Made by a program: the position numbers and the translations under genes. From Anarhynchus alexandrinus (lineage: Eukaryota; Chordata; Aves; Charadriiformes; Charadriidae): a stretch of DNA of 64,000 bases. Below, piece by piece: positions 12,869 through 25,648 of the stretch. Within the stretch, counting starts at the first letter, position 1. Each line of letters starts with the position of its first letter. The stretch is from NCBI GenBank assembly GCA_008711295.1, contig VUYV01000179.1, positions 203,824 through 267,823 on the forward strand, in the 5' to 3' direction. The notes below the pieces were generated by a model. The model was not told the origin of the DNA and ran no database searches. It saw only the letters and a list, made by a program, of their open reading frames with translations.

Positions 12869-15800
12869 TAAAAAATAAAATAATTTAAAAAAGGATGTTC
12901 CGGCTTACTCTATACTCCTCTTCTTGCTGAAGTATAACCCAACAATGCAATCAGATTCTTTGCCATTCCTCCTGTGAGTCAGATGCTAGCGGAACTTTGC
13001 AGCTGCCCATCAACTGATATATGTTTGAACAGAAGCCTTCAAAACAAATGCCTGGAATATAAAAGTAGATTAATGCTCCTACTAACATTGGCTGTACTAT
13101 GTTGGAGTGTAGCATAACCGGATGCACAGACATATTTGGTACACCATAGCTGATCCTCATATAGCTGGATATCCACTTGGAAAAAACACGGACAAAGAGA
13201 GACAAACTTCACAGTTCGCAGTGCTGGAAATGGGAAAGCTATCAAGCGCCCAAAGGGTCAGTGGGAAATAGATGAATGCATTCTGATTGCACCAAATGAG
13301 AAGCCTGGACATGTCTTGAAATGAGGCCTGCTGACAGTCATCCCGTGCTAGGAGTAGCACAGGGCAAATATGATGAAGACTTGGTACTGAGGAGAGGCCA
13401 GAATCTAAAGACTCAGGCAACAGAAAACTAACAAGATGGGAAATTCCAATTGGACAGAAGGGAAAAAAATCTTTGCTGTGATGGTGGTTAAGGATTAAAT
13501 TAGCCCAACAGGCTATGGAATCTCTAGCCTTGAAGATTTTCAGAATTTGACTGGCTAAGGCCCTGGGCAAATAGATATAACCTTATCAGCCCTTCTCTGA
13601 AAAGGGCTGGAAGTTCATCTACTCTATTAGCCTCCCCAGATTGGAATAGGCATGCTGACCCCAAAACACAGACTCCCTTTGAGCGTTTGCCTCTGCAGAA
13701 GGCAAATTCTCTGAAAACAGACTGATTTTCTAATATAGGGAATATTTTCCTGAAGAGAAAAACACCCTGAACATATTTCCATAAAGTGTCTCTTTCTCTC
13801 CGTTGACTACAGAAGTTACTAGCTTACATGCAGACATCTCATTTGGATGTCTGAAATCAGATGAAATAAATCCCACTCCCTGTACATCCATGAACTCAGC
13901 ACTTATTTCTGCAAATTGCCACTTGCAAAGGATCATCCTGTGCTCTTTCATCCTATAAGATCAGTATTTTTCAAGTGCTTTTCTCTTCAATTCTGTCATA
14001 AAAATGAGAGGAAAACAGCAATTCACTTTAATGACCAGCATAACATTATACTGTTTTGAATCCAAAAGCATGTCTTTTATTTAATCATCATCCATAAAGA
14101 TATTTTTTCTTACTTTATCTAGAAGAGTTAAGGAATTATTGGGTTTTACTGTAAGTCCCCCTGCACCATATTTCATAAGAATAACATTAATTCTGGCACT
14201 TTTACTTGGATTAAGTAAAGATACTCTGATAAAACCTCTAAGGATGTGGCATATCTGTCCTAATTTGGGCAGTATTTAAGTTTCTCCATGTTCAAATACC
14301 ACTTTCTGAAAGTGAAACACATCACATAAATTAATGCACATCTATGGATCTTACTTTGGCATACTTCTTACAGTATGATTACAATTGTTTTTCATCCCCT
14401 CTAAATTTGAAACAAATGAAAATGCAGAGTAAATATAGCTATTTTTGTAGTCAGGAAGACAAACTACATTGTGATTGAATGATATTGCAAGTTCTGCACA
14501 AGAGCTGGGATACAAAATATCTTGAACAGAAGAAGTGGACAAGAACTTTGTGCAATGCCCACACACCTCATAGACAGAGAAAATAGTACAATATTAATTG
14601 TACCACTGAGCCACTCACTTCCCAAAGAACTCATAGAGAATACTGTGTAAACAGTGGAAACTCTGCAATTTCCTTAGACTTGAATGTGCATCATCAGTGA
14701 TGCTCACTACACATTCACTAAACTGAAAACTCTCTTAAATGAGTAGACAATGAATAGTTGAACAGAAAGACTGGAAGTCACCATATCACTTTTCATTTGT
14801 ACTGTGATTTCTCCTACAGATTCAGGTGAGGTGTTTCCTACTCTTAGGTGACCTGGTTTCTTTGCTTGATGTTGTCCTGATATACTGATTCCCAATTTTG
14901 TATCTCTTCTATCATCCAGCTTCTTTTCCATATTAGGGAGAACAGGGAAACCTACTTTCAGGCAGACTACTGCATCTCCAGCCTTCCCAAAGATGCTGAA
15001 GCATAAGTGGTAAGATCTTGCTATTGTAGAAGAAGGAGCTGTCATCTTCTCTCATTTTTTTAGATCAAAATGTTTTGGAGAGGTGATCTGAGTATTCTTC
15101 TGATACAATAGCAACAGTGACTATCCAATCCCTTCCTTTTCACAGTTTTAGTAAAGAACAGTAAAGATTCATTTCATTTCCAACACTAACCATTAGATAC
15201 GTTCAAAGAGTATAGAGATGAACATTCAAACAATGAACAATCAAAAGAATTACCACAGATTTTACTGATTTTCAGAAAGGACCGCTATGCTGATGGCTAA
15301 ATGAGGTGTCATATGAGCACAGTCAAACACCAAGGCTAGAAGTTGCGATGGATATGATTTTTATTCCTTTTAGGAAAATACACCAATAATGACTCACAGT
15401 CTTCTGCAAATGTTAAGTAACACTAGTAAAACATCTGAATTTTGTTTATAGTTGTTAATCACTGGGAGAAAGAACGTGCATGTATCTTCCATTTTCCAAA
15501 AGTGAAGGACAGAAGAAAAGCATGTGATCAGGGCACGGAAGTAAATTATAGGTGTGAATATTCCTTCTGGCTAAGAATTCTGCTGTAGTCTACAATCAAA
15601 ATTTTTTAGTTAAAAAAACAATCTCCAGTCTGCTTGTTTGGGTGACAAACCTCAGGAACACGAATTTGGTATAGCAGGTGTAGATATGAGATTCTCTGGG
15701 ACGGATGAGCTACTCCATACAGCTCAAGGACATTTTCCTGAAGGTATTTCAGGCCAATAACTTAAGTATCAGTATTTGAATGACTGCAATATGAGAAAAA

Positions 15801-17465
15801 GGTCACATATGAGCATTTCTTGAGAGCATTATTTCTTTCTAATGCTAAAGATTAGTAGCATATAAGAGTTGCTATCACATTTTATCCCCAGCCAGAACAA
15901 AGCTGAACCCTTAGAAGCCTTTTAGCATCCTTGGTCGCACCGTAAATCAGATGGACTATATCATCGTGTCAAGAACATATGCATAATTCTTTTACTAGTC
16001 TGGATTTAATTTGTTGATTTTGAAAGATATAGATTGATAAAGTGTGCTGCTGCTGCTGTCTTCTGAACTGTCTCCACTGGCCTTGTGAATGGTCCATATG
16101 TTTATACTGAGTTATTTTTTAAAGTTTCAGAAAGACAAGCAACATGAATTGCATAGTCACAGAGAAGGTGTAGTGAATGTTTGTGTTTGGGGTTTTTTTC
16201 TTAAATTATATAACTTTGATACAATAGTCAGGAAAAGAAAACAAGTTCTTCAGCTTGATCCACTGATTTTACTCCTAAAGACAGATTAATTGTCCTTAAC
16301 ACAGTTTATAATCCCTTACAACTTTATTTGCTTCAGTTTAAATAAATATAAGCAACAGCAAAATAATATCTAGAAAACATAGCAGACGTTAATATGTATC
16401 TAAGGCAAAGGTTCAGGGAATGAAGCTTTCTGAAGAGAAACGGATCACTTTGGCATCTGCTTTATGACCAGCACAAGGTATCCTAACGCTCATACTGCCA
16501 CCCAGTCCAAGGACTCCATAGACAACAGGACTCACCTGACTACGCATATTTACCGCACAGACGTTTACACCTGAACTAGTCCATGTTAAAAGGTTAAACC
16601 TGACGCCCTCCAGAAGCCTCGTGAATTGCTTGCATGCCTCCACACTACCCTTTCAGTAAGTGGCAAGACAGAATCTCCAGTCCCATAGGAACAAAATGAT
16701 CCAGAGATTTCACCCAGTACTTTACTGTACAAGTACAAGTAGCACACCATAATGCCAGCACAAGATACAAGGAAAAAGGGGGGGAAGAAGGAATGTACAT
16801 TTACATGAATATATATAATATAAAATACATACATGTGTATCAGAAATCGCCTGGTGATGGGATCTCAGTCTCAGTTTGCATGTAGCTAATGAAACATATT
16901 CTCATCTGTGGGAGGCAAAGACTATACTGCAGCACGGTTAAAAAGCTGAGGTGCTGAGTAACAAACTGCATACAGTCTGCTAACAAAATAAAAGAGAAAA
17001 AGAAAAAAAAAGAGAGAGAAGTAAAATAAGCAACTATCCTGCTTGTGATGGACTTCCTCTATAAGCTTGTGTTTCCTGGGAGAAAAAAAGTTTTCAGATT
17101 CTTTCTTTCTCCAGTATTCAATATGATTCCAGAACATTCATAACCTTAGGGCAGAAGACATTAGCAAGTCGAGGAGGGGTAATCAATTGCCCAAGATAAT
17201 GCTGTACTAGTTAAAGGAAGAAAAAAAAAAAAGTGATACCTACAAAGTGGGGCATTTTTGTCCCTGGGAAGAACAGTAATTGAATAGATGTTATGAAATG
17301 GAGTGTTATTTTACCTGACCAAGTTCTGAGTCAGATTAATCCTGCACAGCTGCAGTGTTTCCAAAATTTTTGAGGAAAACAAAGATATGTAGTAGTTATA
17401 GCGAATCCATAAGGCCAAAATGGCATATATACTGTCACAGAGTAACACTGGAAACAATACAAATT
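12869..17465. other. AT-rich single-copy DNA, no confirmed gene
   Basis: No repeat or gene is recognised. The stretch 16410-16660 stands out by carrying several CpG dinucleotides in AT-rich surroundings and a perfect minus-strand splice-donor match; see the findings. Minus-strand open frames at 13157-13570 (137 codons) and 14707-15045 (112 codons) have no recognisable domain and no clear splice boundaries. A T-rich/A-rich tract lies near 16985-17020 and an A-run at 17220-17232. Confidence 0.45.
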
Positions 17466-18131
17466 GGGAGAGTAGTGGCTGGAGCGCAGCCCTGCAGAAA
17501 GGGACCTGGGGGTGCTGGTCGACATCAGGCTCAGTATGAGCCAGCAGTGTGCCCTGGCAGCCCAGAGGGCAAACTGCATCCTGGGGCGCCTCAAACACAG
17601 CATCACCAGCAGTTAAAAGTGGTGATTATCCCGCTGTATTCAGTGTTGGTGCGGCCTCACCTCGAGTGCTGTGTGCCGTTCTGGGCCCCATAATTTAAGA
17701 CGGATGCTAAGGTCCCTGAACGTGTCCAGAGGAGGGCAACAAAGCTGGTGAAAGGGCTGAAAAGAATGTCCTATGAGGAGCAGCTAAGGACTCTGGGTTT
17801 GTCTACAGCTTCCTGAGGAGGGGAAGTGGAGAGAGAGGTGCTGAGCTCTTCTCACTGGTATCCAGTGACAGGACGTGTAGGAATGGTTCAAAGCTGCGCC
17901 AGGGGAGGTTCTGACTGGACATTAGGAAACGTTTCTTTACCAAGAGGGTGGTCAAGCACCAGAACAGGCTTCCCACAGAGCTGGTGGATGCCCCAAACCT
18001 GTCAGTGTTTAAGAAGCATTTAGACAATGCCCTTAATAACCTGTTCTAGCTTTTGGTCATCCCTGAAATGGTCAGGCAGTTAGACTAGATGATCATTGTA
18101 GGTCCCTTCCAACTGCAATATTCTATTCTAT
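17466..18131 (+). mobile_element. CR1 LINE 3' fragment with end of ORF2
   Basis: It starts within the ORF2 coding part (CAGAAAGGGACCTGGGGGTG, then TATGAGCCAGCAGTGTGCCC, GCGGCCTCACCTCGAGTGC) and runs to the 3' tail (GATGATCATTGTAGGTCCCT, ending TTCTATTCTA). ORF2 is broken: the reading changes frame several times, with a stop just after the GCCGTTCTGGGCCCCATAA block. The reverse-transcriptase palm motifs are absent because the copy is 5'-truncated. The overlapping small open frames on both strands (17311-18027) are fragments or shadows of this element. Confidence 0.93.
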
Positions 18132-20740
18132 TGGATCCTAGGACTGACAGGATTTTGATGCAAGACTGACTAGAACCTTTCTTCTTAAAAAGTACACAAA
18201 AATCACCATGAGCAGACTTTAAAAAAAAAAGAAAGCAGCAGATTTTGAGAGCAAAAACAAGTATAAGACTTTCTGAAGTGGAAGAAACTCAAGAAGAAGC
18301 AGAACAGAAATAAAAACCATTAATTCCGCCTGCGCACTGTGTCTTTGCAGGTGCAAATTTTTTTCATTTAAGCTTGGTCTCAGTCCAAACCCTTTTCAAT
18401 GGAAACTTGAATTGCAATAAAAGTCACACTGGGTCACTAAGAAAAAATATTTTCTATTACACGAGGCCTGGTTATGTGCCAGTTCCACCTTTTTCAGCAT
18501 TTTCTGATCTCTGCTGTGCTACAGGTTATGTATCTCCTGCTGTTCCTGTGCCCACCTCTGCACTGCACAAATCTCCTTTTCCAAGTGTAGCCAGTTGCTT
18601 TCTGGGAAGAGGCAGTCTCGGCCTTCCTCCAGAGGGTTCCCTCACTGGGAAGCACTCTAACAAGCAGCAGGGAAATGCTCAAACTACTGTCCTGGCACTC
18701 AGCCGTACGCATTTAAGAGAGCACGGTGTGCATAGAGCAACTGTGAACAAGTGAAACAGCTGTAAAATCTCTCATGGATGCTCTAAAAAGAATTAAGAGT
18801 TTTATTGTATTTTAGCTTTCCCTGACACACTTAGTGAGCATACATGTCTGTGTGGAGGACTCCTGAAAATCCCTCATCTCTCACAGTACCATTGCAAAGC
18901 TTCTTGCTTTTAATGGGATACCAGTTGCATAAGCCGGAGGCTTACCCTGCCACTAACATGGATTTACACTATCACAATGGATAGGAATTTTCCCTGGGAA
19001 TCTATTTAAAAGAATAAATGTATTTAATTCTATATTTAGATAATTATATAATTATAATTAATAAAAAGAAGAGGTTGATTTGACAGAAATAAAGCAATAG
19101 TGAAGGAATAGAAAAAAGCAGCAGCAAGAACCTCCTAGATCAATTAGTCCATTTTTAAAAAATAATAAAAATAAATAGCTAAGTTCATAGCGTAGTTCCT
19201 GGCTAAGCAATACAGCATGCTATTTCTCTGCAAACCCGTGAGGTCCTGACCTGAAAAGCTTTGAGGAACAGTACAGATAAGCCCTTAGCAGATAAGCACA
19301 TATCAGCTAAAATCATCAGAATGTATGGATACTGCATCTCTCTTTCTAGAGGAGAAAGATGCAACTTCACTTGGAAATTGTATACAACTAAATCTTATTT
19401 CAATATACATCCCAAGGAGATAATGCTGATGGAAACACCTGTGTACAGTCAGCATAGCCATAACCACATGGAGCTGGATCCACCTTTCCGGGGGATTTCT
19501 CTCCAGTTCCACTTTCTGATGTTTTCAGATCTGACACGTAAGATGCTCATCCTGCTCCTTAGAGAAGTATCTTGACATACAGATCTTCAGTGATCTGTTT
19601 CTACTGCAAGTAAAAGGTTCTAAAAGTAGCACGTGTCTCCTCAAAGATGAAAACAAGACAGATGTCACTAACCTTTCCACTACAACCACCTGTCTGCAAC
19701 CATCTTTTCTCACATCTCTTCTGTTTCTCACTTTTTCCTCTGCGATGTCCAGAAACAGGAACAGTTATTCAGGAAGATGAGGCATTTGAATGAGGTTCCC
19801 GAGCATTTTGTCTGTGAAAATGAATCAGAAATAAGAACAACTTACGGAAATATCAGCTAAATCAAAGCAACATATTTTTCCACAGCATTTTTGAATTGTG
19901 TTATATTTAAGTCACAGCTCTCCCAGGAAATACTGAGGCATTTAAAGCAGATCCATTCTAGCATCCCATTCTGCCTGTCAGTCATAACTACACCAAGTCT
20001 TATGAGACAGACCCCATTCTGATAAGATTTCTTGCTATTTTTCATGTAAGTCTGGGTAGCTTCAGAAATTTTACACCACTATACACAGACCACAGATTCG
20101 ATGAAGCAACATCTGCGTTAAGAAAATACCAAAGCAAGATAACCAATTGCAACACAATAAAATCCTGTAATTTAGGAATATTCACCAAGCTCTTTTGGTG
20201 AAAGAAACACCATTTTAGGCAAGCAGATGCAAAGAAAAAAGCAAGAGCTGCACACACTGATGCATAATTTCAAAACTTTTACGAAGAGCAACGAACATTT
20301 AGAATTCAACTGTTGCACACAGCCAGGGATCTGTTTCTACACAGTTCTTGCCATAGTCATTCATAGAGCGGCTGTTGCAAAACTTTCCTAATAAGCCTTA
20401 TGGCTTCACCCAAATCTACTCACAGTTTGGAACAATCTTTTCATAATTAAGATCATACATCAGACTTTCCCCAGATAATTGGGCTATCATTTTAAAAGCC
20501 AAACGTACTTAAGAGTCTCTTAGGAAAAAACAGTGGCTATTCGAAAAACTAGAGGAAAGGTGAGACATTACACTGCTACCTGAACTCCCCTCCCATCAAA
20601 AAATACACCGTCTTTCAAAAAATCTACCAGCGCTATTTCCTACATCGCTACTCTAAAAATGCTTTACCAACCAGATATAACAAAACATGAAAAGTCTATC
20701 TTATTTCATCAGTCCTTCCTAAAGGATGAAATCTGTAATA
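18132..20740. other. AT-rich single-copy DNA, nothing recognised
   Basis: I find no gene or named repeat. An AT-only patch with ATAATTATATAATTATAATT lies near 19038. Open frames of 60-126 codons here (for example 18374-18754 and 19261-19575, plus) have no recognisable domains. Confidence 0.45.
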
Positions 20741-20749
20741 CCGACGTCT

Positions 20750-21060
20750 TTAAACAGCGCTGCCAGAGCCCTGAGTACACCCACAGGCTCTCACTGCCCT
20801 GAGCAGCCTCAGCTGGGACCTCTGTCCACCCACAAGTCCGCTTTGGCTAGGCACTGCATTTAAGCTCAGGCAGTTGGGTCTAGCATTTGTTTGAGCTGTA
20901 CTGTACGTGTGTTGTGCTTGATTCTTTGCTGATCTTAACCTGCTTCCTCGCCTTCCTGATTTGATCTCAGATCTGTGTTGTGACTGTGACTTTTTGATCC
21001 CTAGCTTGTTGGCAAGCACTCAGTGTTATCGGTGGATCTGCTCCCCTTGTTCAGATACTC
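20750..21060. other. GC-richer island, possible worn LTR
   Basis: Within AT-rich DNA, about 310 bases are clearly richer in G+C and contain repeated words of the kind seen in LTR leader regions: CTTCCTCGCCTTCCTGATTT, TGTTGTGACTGTGACTTTTTG, GGTGGATCTGCTCCCCTTG. No ends, target duplication or poly(A) signal could be defined, so LTR identity is only a guess. The minus-strand open frame at 20750-21019 is unrecognised. Confidence 0.25.
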
Positions 21061-24000
21061 AAGCGACATGTAAATTTGGCTTCCGATAGGATAGATGTGC
21101 GCAGTAAATAGAAAGAACATTATTGGTATCTCTTTTCTGGTGCTGTTTTAGATGTTCCAGATTCTGTGCCACGCATCTCTTACGCTGATTTGTTGCAGAA
21201 CTGTGATCAGCTGCATTGTAAAGCTTTTTTATGTTGCTAAATTCCTGCAAGGGCTACTGGATAGAAAAAAAAGGTGGGGGAAAAAAACCCTCTGCTTCTG
21301 ACCCTATTTGGCTAATTTTTTACAACTGATACGAGGAATCTGGGGGAGATAAACTCAGGCGTTCTCACTGTAATTTTCAGTGTTATAATTGTTTTTTCTA
21401 TACTTATTCCTAAAGGAGGAGGCAGGTGCTCAAGATCCTCTGACTTTACTTCTATAGAGCCGCAAGTGCCATTAGGCCTACAAGTTCTAAGCTGGTTTAC
21501 TGCCATAAAGTACAGATGCTTAAATAAAAGTTAAAATACATCTGCTTAAATACATATTTGAAGAGTGAAGCTTGTGTGTGAAGGGTGAAGCGGTGTAGTT
21601 CTGAAACCATTTAGAATTCCATAATCTACACTTACAGTAAGCTAGCCAAAGTTTAAAGGTAAATATACCTAAGCAAGTCTTTAATTCAAACATATGAAAA
21701 GAGCACTAATCATTGGTGCTATAGTTCATTAAAATAAGACAGACGTAAAGCATATTTTTAACTACAAAAGTATCTGCTAAGTAAAAATTGCTAATAAAAG
21801 GCTCAGTAAACAAAAATATGTATTGTGGTTTTTCTTCCAGGTTTACTCTGGGTGCAGTTGCTTGCTTTGGTAAGGGAAGGGTCAAGGGGAAGGAGGCAAC
21901 AAATTGTTCACAGTTTTCCTTGTCATTGTTTATTAGACTTTAACGTGAATTTGAGGTTTGCTGGCCTCGTTCTCTGCTCTGTTAGTAGCGGGTAGATACT
22001 AGCATCCCAGTTTGATGCTTTTATCGACAAAATGTGGTCCAACTTGGAGACTGAGACTGTTCTGACCAAACGAGCTTTGGTTAGACTTGGAAACTTTGCT
22101 CCTAGGTTTATAAACTCAAAATACTGATGGAAGCTGAGCTGAAAGTTATGCAAATATTCTGGATAAACTTTAACTTGACTGTAAGAATGAGAAACAAGGA
22201 AAAAAAGAGCTTTCTTCTTAGTGAAAACTGATTGAGGAACAAAGGTCTTCAGATTTCAAATCTGTGCTTTTAAAAACTTTGGGGTTTAATTGTGCTTAAT
22301 AAATATTGAGTTCACATTCTTGCCAACAGACAGGGTGAATAGCTATCTAAATGACAGATGATTAGGGATAGACTTTATATGTCCTGGCTCCCATCTTGTG
22401 GTAACCTCACACATGCCAAACAACCTAAAGGTTTTATCTAGTTCCATACTTGATTCCTCTGTTGGCTCAGATCATCTGGGGTTTTAGCTCATGATCCATG
22501 CACAAACTATTAATGATATCTGTTATTTATCCCTCTTGGAATAAGCCAGTCCCAATACCATAGCTCTGAGTCTCAGCTGAATGGAATCCAAATAAAATGG
22601 ACTGCAAGACATGTAAAAACATTACAATTTTGCTACAGTGGACAATAATAGCTTTTTCTTATCTTTCCGATGCTTCCTTCTGTGTTATTATCTCTTCATC
22701 TATTATCTTGGTCTCCCAATGAAAACAGTTCTCAGAGCCATGAGGGAACCCCCTATAACACCGGGAAAGGAAAAACTACTTACCAGTGGGAAAGGAATTC
22801 ACCCTGGTTAAAACAGAAATAGACAAATGGGTAAAAAATGGAACAGTACCAACTAAACATGTAGTGAAAGGATCAGTTTCTATTCTTGTTTGAATGATGC
22901 AAGTCCACAACGGAGCGTTTTCTTCTAGTATACCTGTTAATAACTTCTACAATTCTTATGTAACAGCTTGATGAAATATATAAATCTGCTTTAAAAGGGG
23001 CAAACATGATGAATTTTGTACTGATACAGTTAAAGATTTGAGACATTGGATATCAGGGCAGGAATACAACTTATAACAAATGATGTATTTGTGTCACTAG
23101 AGAAATGAGAAATGCCCATCATAATAATAAAATCTCAAAGGGGTTTGAGCTATAGATATTTTTCACCTTGGAGCAGGGCATGGCACACTTAGACGACCAA
23201 GAGCGTAAAACAAGAAAATGCATATTTGTTGGATGAAGACACCGAATCCTCAAAACTCAAGTCAGGAATTGCATAAATTCCTGCTTTGAGTGAGTATCAC
23301 ATTGACCATTTTTTGTGGTTGTTTCTGTGATTCAATTAACTGTTCACTGTTGTCAACAGCCTGTTATGAACACACTTATAAAATGCCTACTAAATTGTGG
23401 GGGGGGAGGGGGACACCTGGTATGGATCAGAATATTCAAATCAATCTGTTTACCTATTTGCTGAATTCCTCACATTTGAATGCTGTGCTCACTGAGAAGT
23501 GGAAAACAAATACTTATAAAAAAGCAGGGCTTTCAAGAAAGCTATTTTCTTGACAAATTAGTTTTGCTTCTTGTGCAAAAATTTTGATTTTTTTAATGAT
23601 TCATTCAGCAGGAACTCAATACAGTCTCTTGCACCCAAGCTTACACAATGATATTTGATACACAGAAATAATTGGCTATGAGAGTTATTTCAGTACCCAT
23701 GGTTTAATTCTTGGTGCTTCTGTGACTTCCTTTGTCCCTAAGTGTCTTTACACTCACAGCATTTTACTTTCATTTTGCTCTTCCTTGAATTTTTGATGTC
23801 ATGCTAGCAATTGTGTTAGTGCTGTTCCATGTAACTGAACTAAGGATGGTGTCTGAGCATTCATATGTGATCACCTGAAATTTCTCAAGCAACTGNCGAA
23901 CTAAGGATGGTGTCTGTGATCACCTGAAATTTCTCAAGCAACTGCTGAGATTACAGGAAAATAACACTTCCATGAGGTTGTATTTCTGGTGTACAAGTTA

Positions 24001-25041
24001 AATGATATCCAAGAAGTGGATTAAAGCTTTTTAAAGAAGTGGGATTGCTTTTGAGTTCTTTCTTTATTAAAAGAATAAGTGAGGGGGAATTGACAGAGTT
24101 CTGTATATCTTCAAACATTTAGTATGAGATTGTGACTATACCCTTCCAGGTGCCTGTTTCCACAAGGCTGCTCTGCTCCCTTAACAAATAAAGGAAACAG
24201 AAAAAGCTCTAGTAAGAATCAGGAGTTTTATTCTCTGAGACAGCAAGAGATGGAAGAGATCTGGAACTTGGGATACGTTCCCAAATGCCAACCAATTAAT
24301 TTGGGGGTGATAAAACTCTGGTGGTATTATTTTAATTTGTTCAGCACTAAGAGAGGTTTATAATCCCACCATATACTGTGGAGATCTTTTAACACCAGCT
24401 GTGAAAAAGTTTAAGAAATTTGACGGGGTCTTTACTGAGATTTACAAGTCCCAAAACTTCTAGTGTCCTATTGCCCTCAGTTAGCTGATGGAAAGGTATA
24501 TGGATAATACACACAGGCAATAAGAATTAGATATCCTACTTTTCTAACCAATACAAGTAAAAGGGAAAAAGTTTAGCATATTTCTAATGCCACCTCAGTC
24601 AACATGTTAATAAAGCTGAAGATGCAGAAACAAGTTACTGACTTTGAAAATAATTAGTGTTTGTCTCCATTTAATACCTTATCTGGTTATCAGGTTTTTG
24701 TTCACCCAAAAAAGGAAAGGCTACAAAATGATGGCTAATTTCAGTACTGTAAAATAGAAAATGAGCTTTTGATCACTTCTGTGCTGTACCTCATTTCTTA
24801 CAGTCCATCTGCCCACAAAAATAATATATTTAAGAAAAGAAATTTAATACCTGGTATCTACTATCTCCTGTAGGAGTATCTTCCAACATTGACAGCACCT
24901 TTAGTAAGAGGGTTCATTTATTTGGGAGGGGTTTGGTGATCATGGGTTTCCTCTTTTGCATTCACTCTTTGTAGCAGTTCACACAAATCCAGTTTCCAGG
25001 TCTACAGTCTTTTAGGGGCTTGGCAGTAATCTCATTGTTTA
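21061..25041. other. AT-rich single-copy DNA with one assembly join
   Basis: No gene or young repeat is seen. A G-rich run (GGGGGGGGAGGGGG) is at about 23399-23413. A single N at 23896 separates two near-identical short copies (see the separate entry). Confidence 0.5.
23837..23946. repeat. Tandem near-duplicate around a single N
   Basis: GAACTAAGGATGGTGTCTG ... TGATCACCTGAAATTTCTC ... AAGCAACTG occurs twice in tandem, with the N at 23896 exactly between. The first copy has 12 extra bases (AGCATTCATATG) before TGATCACC. Otherwise the copies agree. This is the pattern of two reads or haplotypes joined end to end instead of overlapped. Confidence 0.8.
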
Positions 25042-25648
25042 GCAGGTGTGCTGGTTTTAGCTCGGATAGAGTCAATTTTCTTCATAGTAGCTAGTATGAG
25101 GGCTATGTGTTTGGATTTGTGCTGAAAACAGTGTTGATAACACAGGGATGCTTAAGTTACTGCACAGCAGTGCTTACACAGAGTTAAGGCCTTTTCTGCC
25201 TCTCACACCGCCCCACCAGCGAGCAGACTGGAAGTGTACAAAAAGTTGGGAGGAGACACAGCCGGGACAATGACCCCTACTGACCAAAGGGATATTCCAT
25301 ACCATATGATGTCATGCTCAGCATACAAAGCTGGAGGAAGAAGGAGGAATCAGGAGACATTTGGAGTTATGGCATTTGTCTTCCCAAGTAAGCGTTATGT
25401 GTGAATGGGGGCTGCTTTCCTGGAGATGGCTGAACACCTGCCTGCCGACAGGAAGCAGGGAATTAATTCCTTCTTTTGCTTTTCTTGCATGCACGGGGCT
25501 TTTGCTCTACCTATTAAGCTGTCTTTATCTCAACCCATGAGTTTTTTCACTCTTACTCTTCCTATTCTCTCCCCCATCCCACCGGGGGGGAGTGAGCGAG
25601 CGGCTGTGTGAGCTTAGTTGCCGGCTGGGGTTAAACTGCGACAGCAGG
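25042..25648. repeat. 5-bp target-site duplication GCAGG around solo LTR 2
   Basis: GCAGG is present at 25042-25046 directly before the TG end and at 25644-25648 directly after the CA end. Confidence 0.88.
25047..25643 (+). mobile_element. Solo ERV LTR, copy 2 of the TGTGCTGG family
   Basis: It begins TGTGCTGGTTTTAGCTCGGA and ends TTAAACTGCGACA, giving TG...CA ends. A perfect 5-bp duplication GCAGG flanks it (25042-25046 and 25644-25648). Internal blocks match the copy at 5106: TTTTCTTCATAGTAGCTAGT, GATATTCCATACCATATGAT, TCTCCCCCATCCCACC. The TATA position reads GCATACAAAG (25321-25330) and the poly(A) signal is ATTAAG, both altered. The different target duplication from copy 1 shows a separate insertion. 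Confidence 0.95.

Noticed and set aside
13157..13570. 137-codon minus-strand frame
   Set aside because: No recognisable domain, no splice boundaries, and overlapping frames of similar quality on the same strand.
5106..25643. The two TGTGCTGG LTRs as ends of one provirus
   Set aside because: Target duplications differ and each is complete, and the DNA between them has no retroviral genes.
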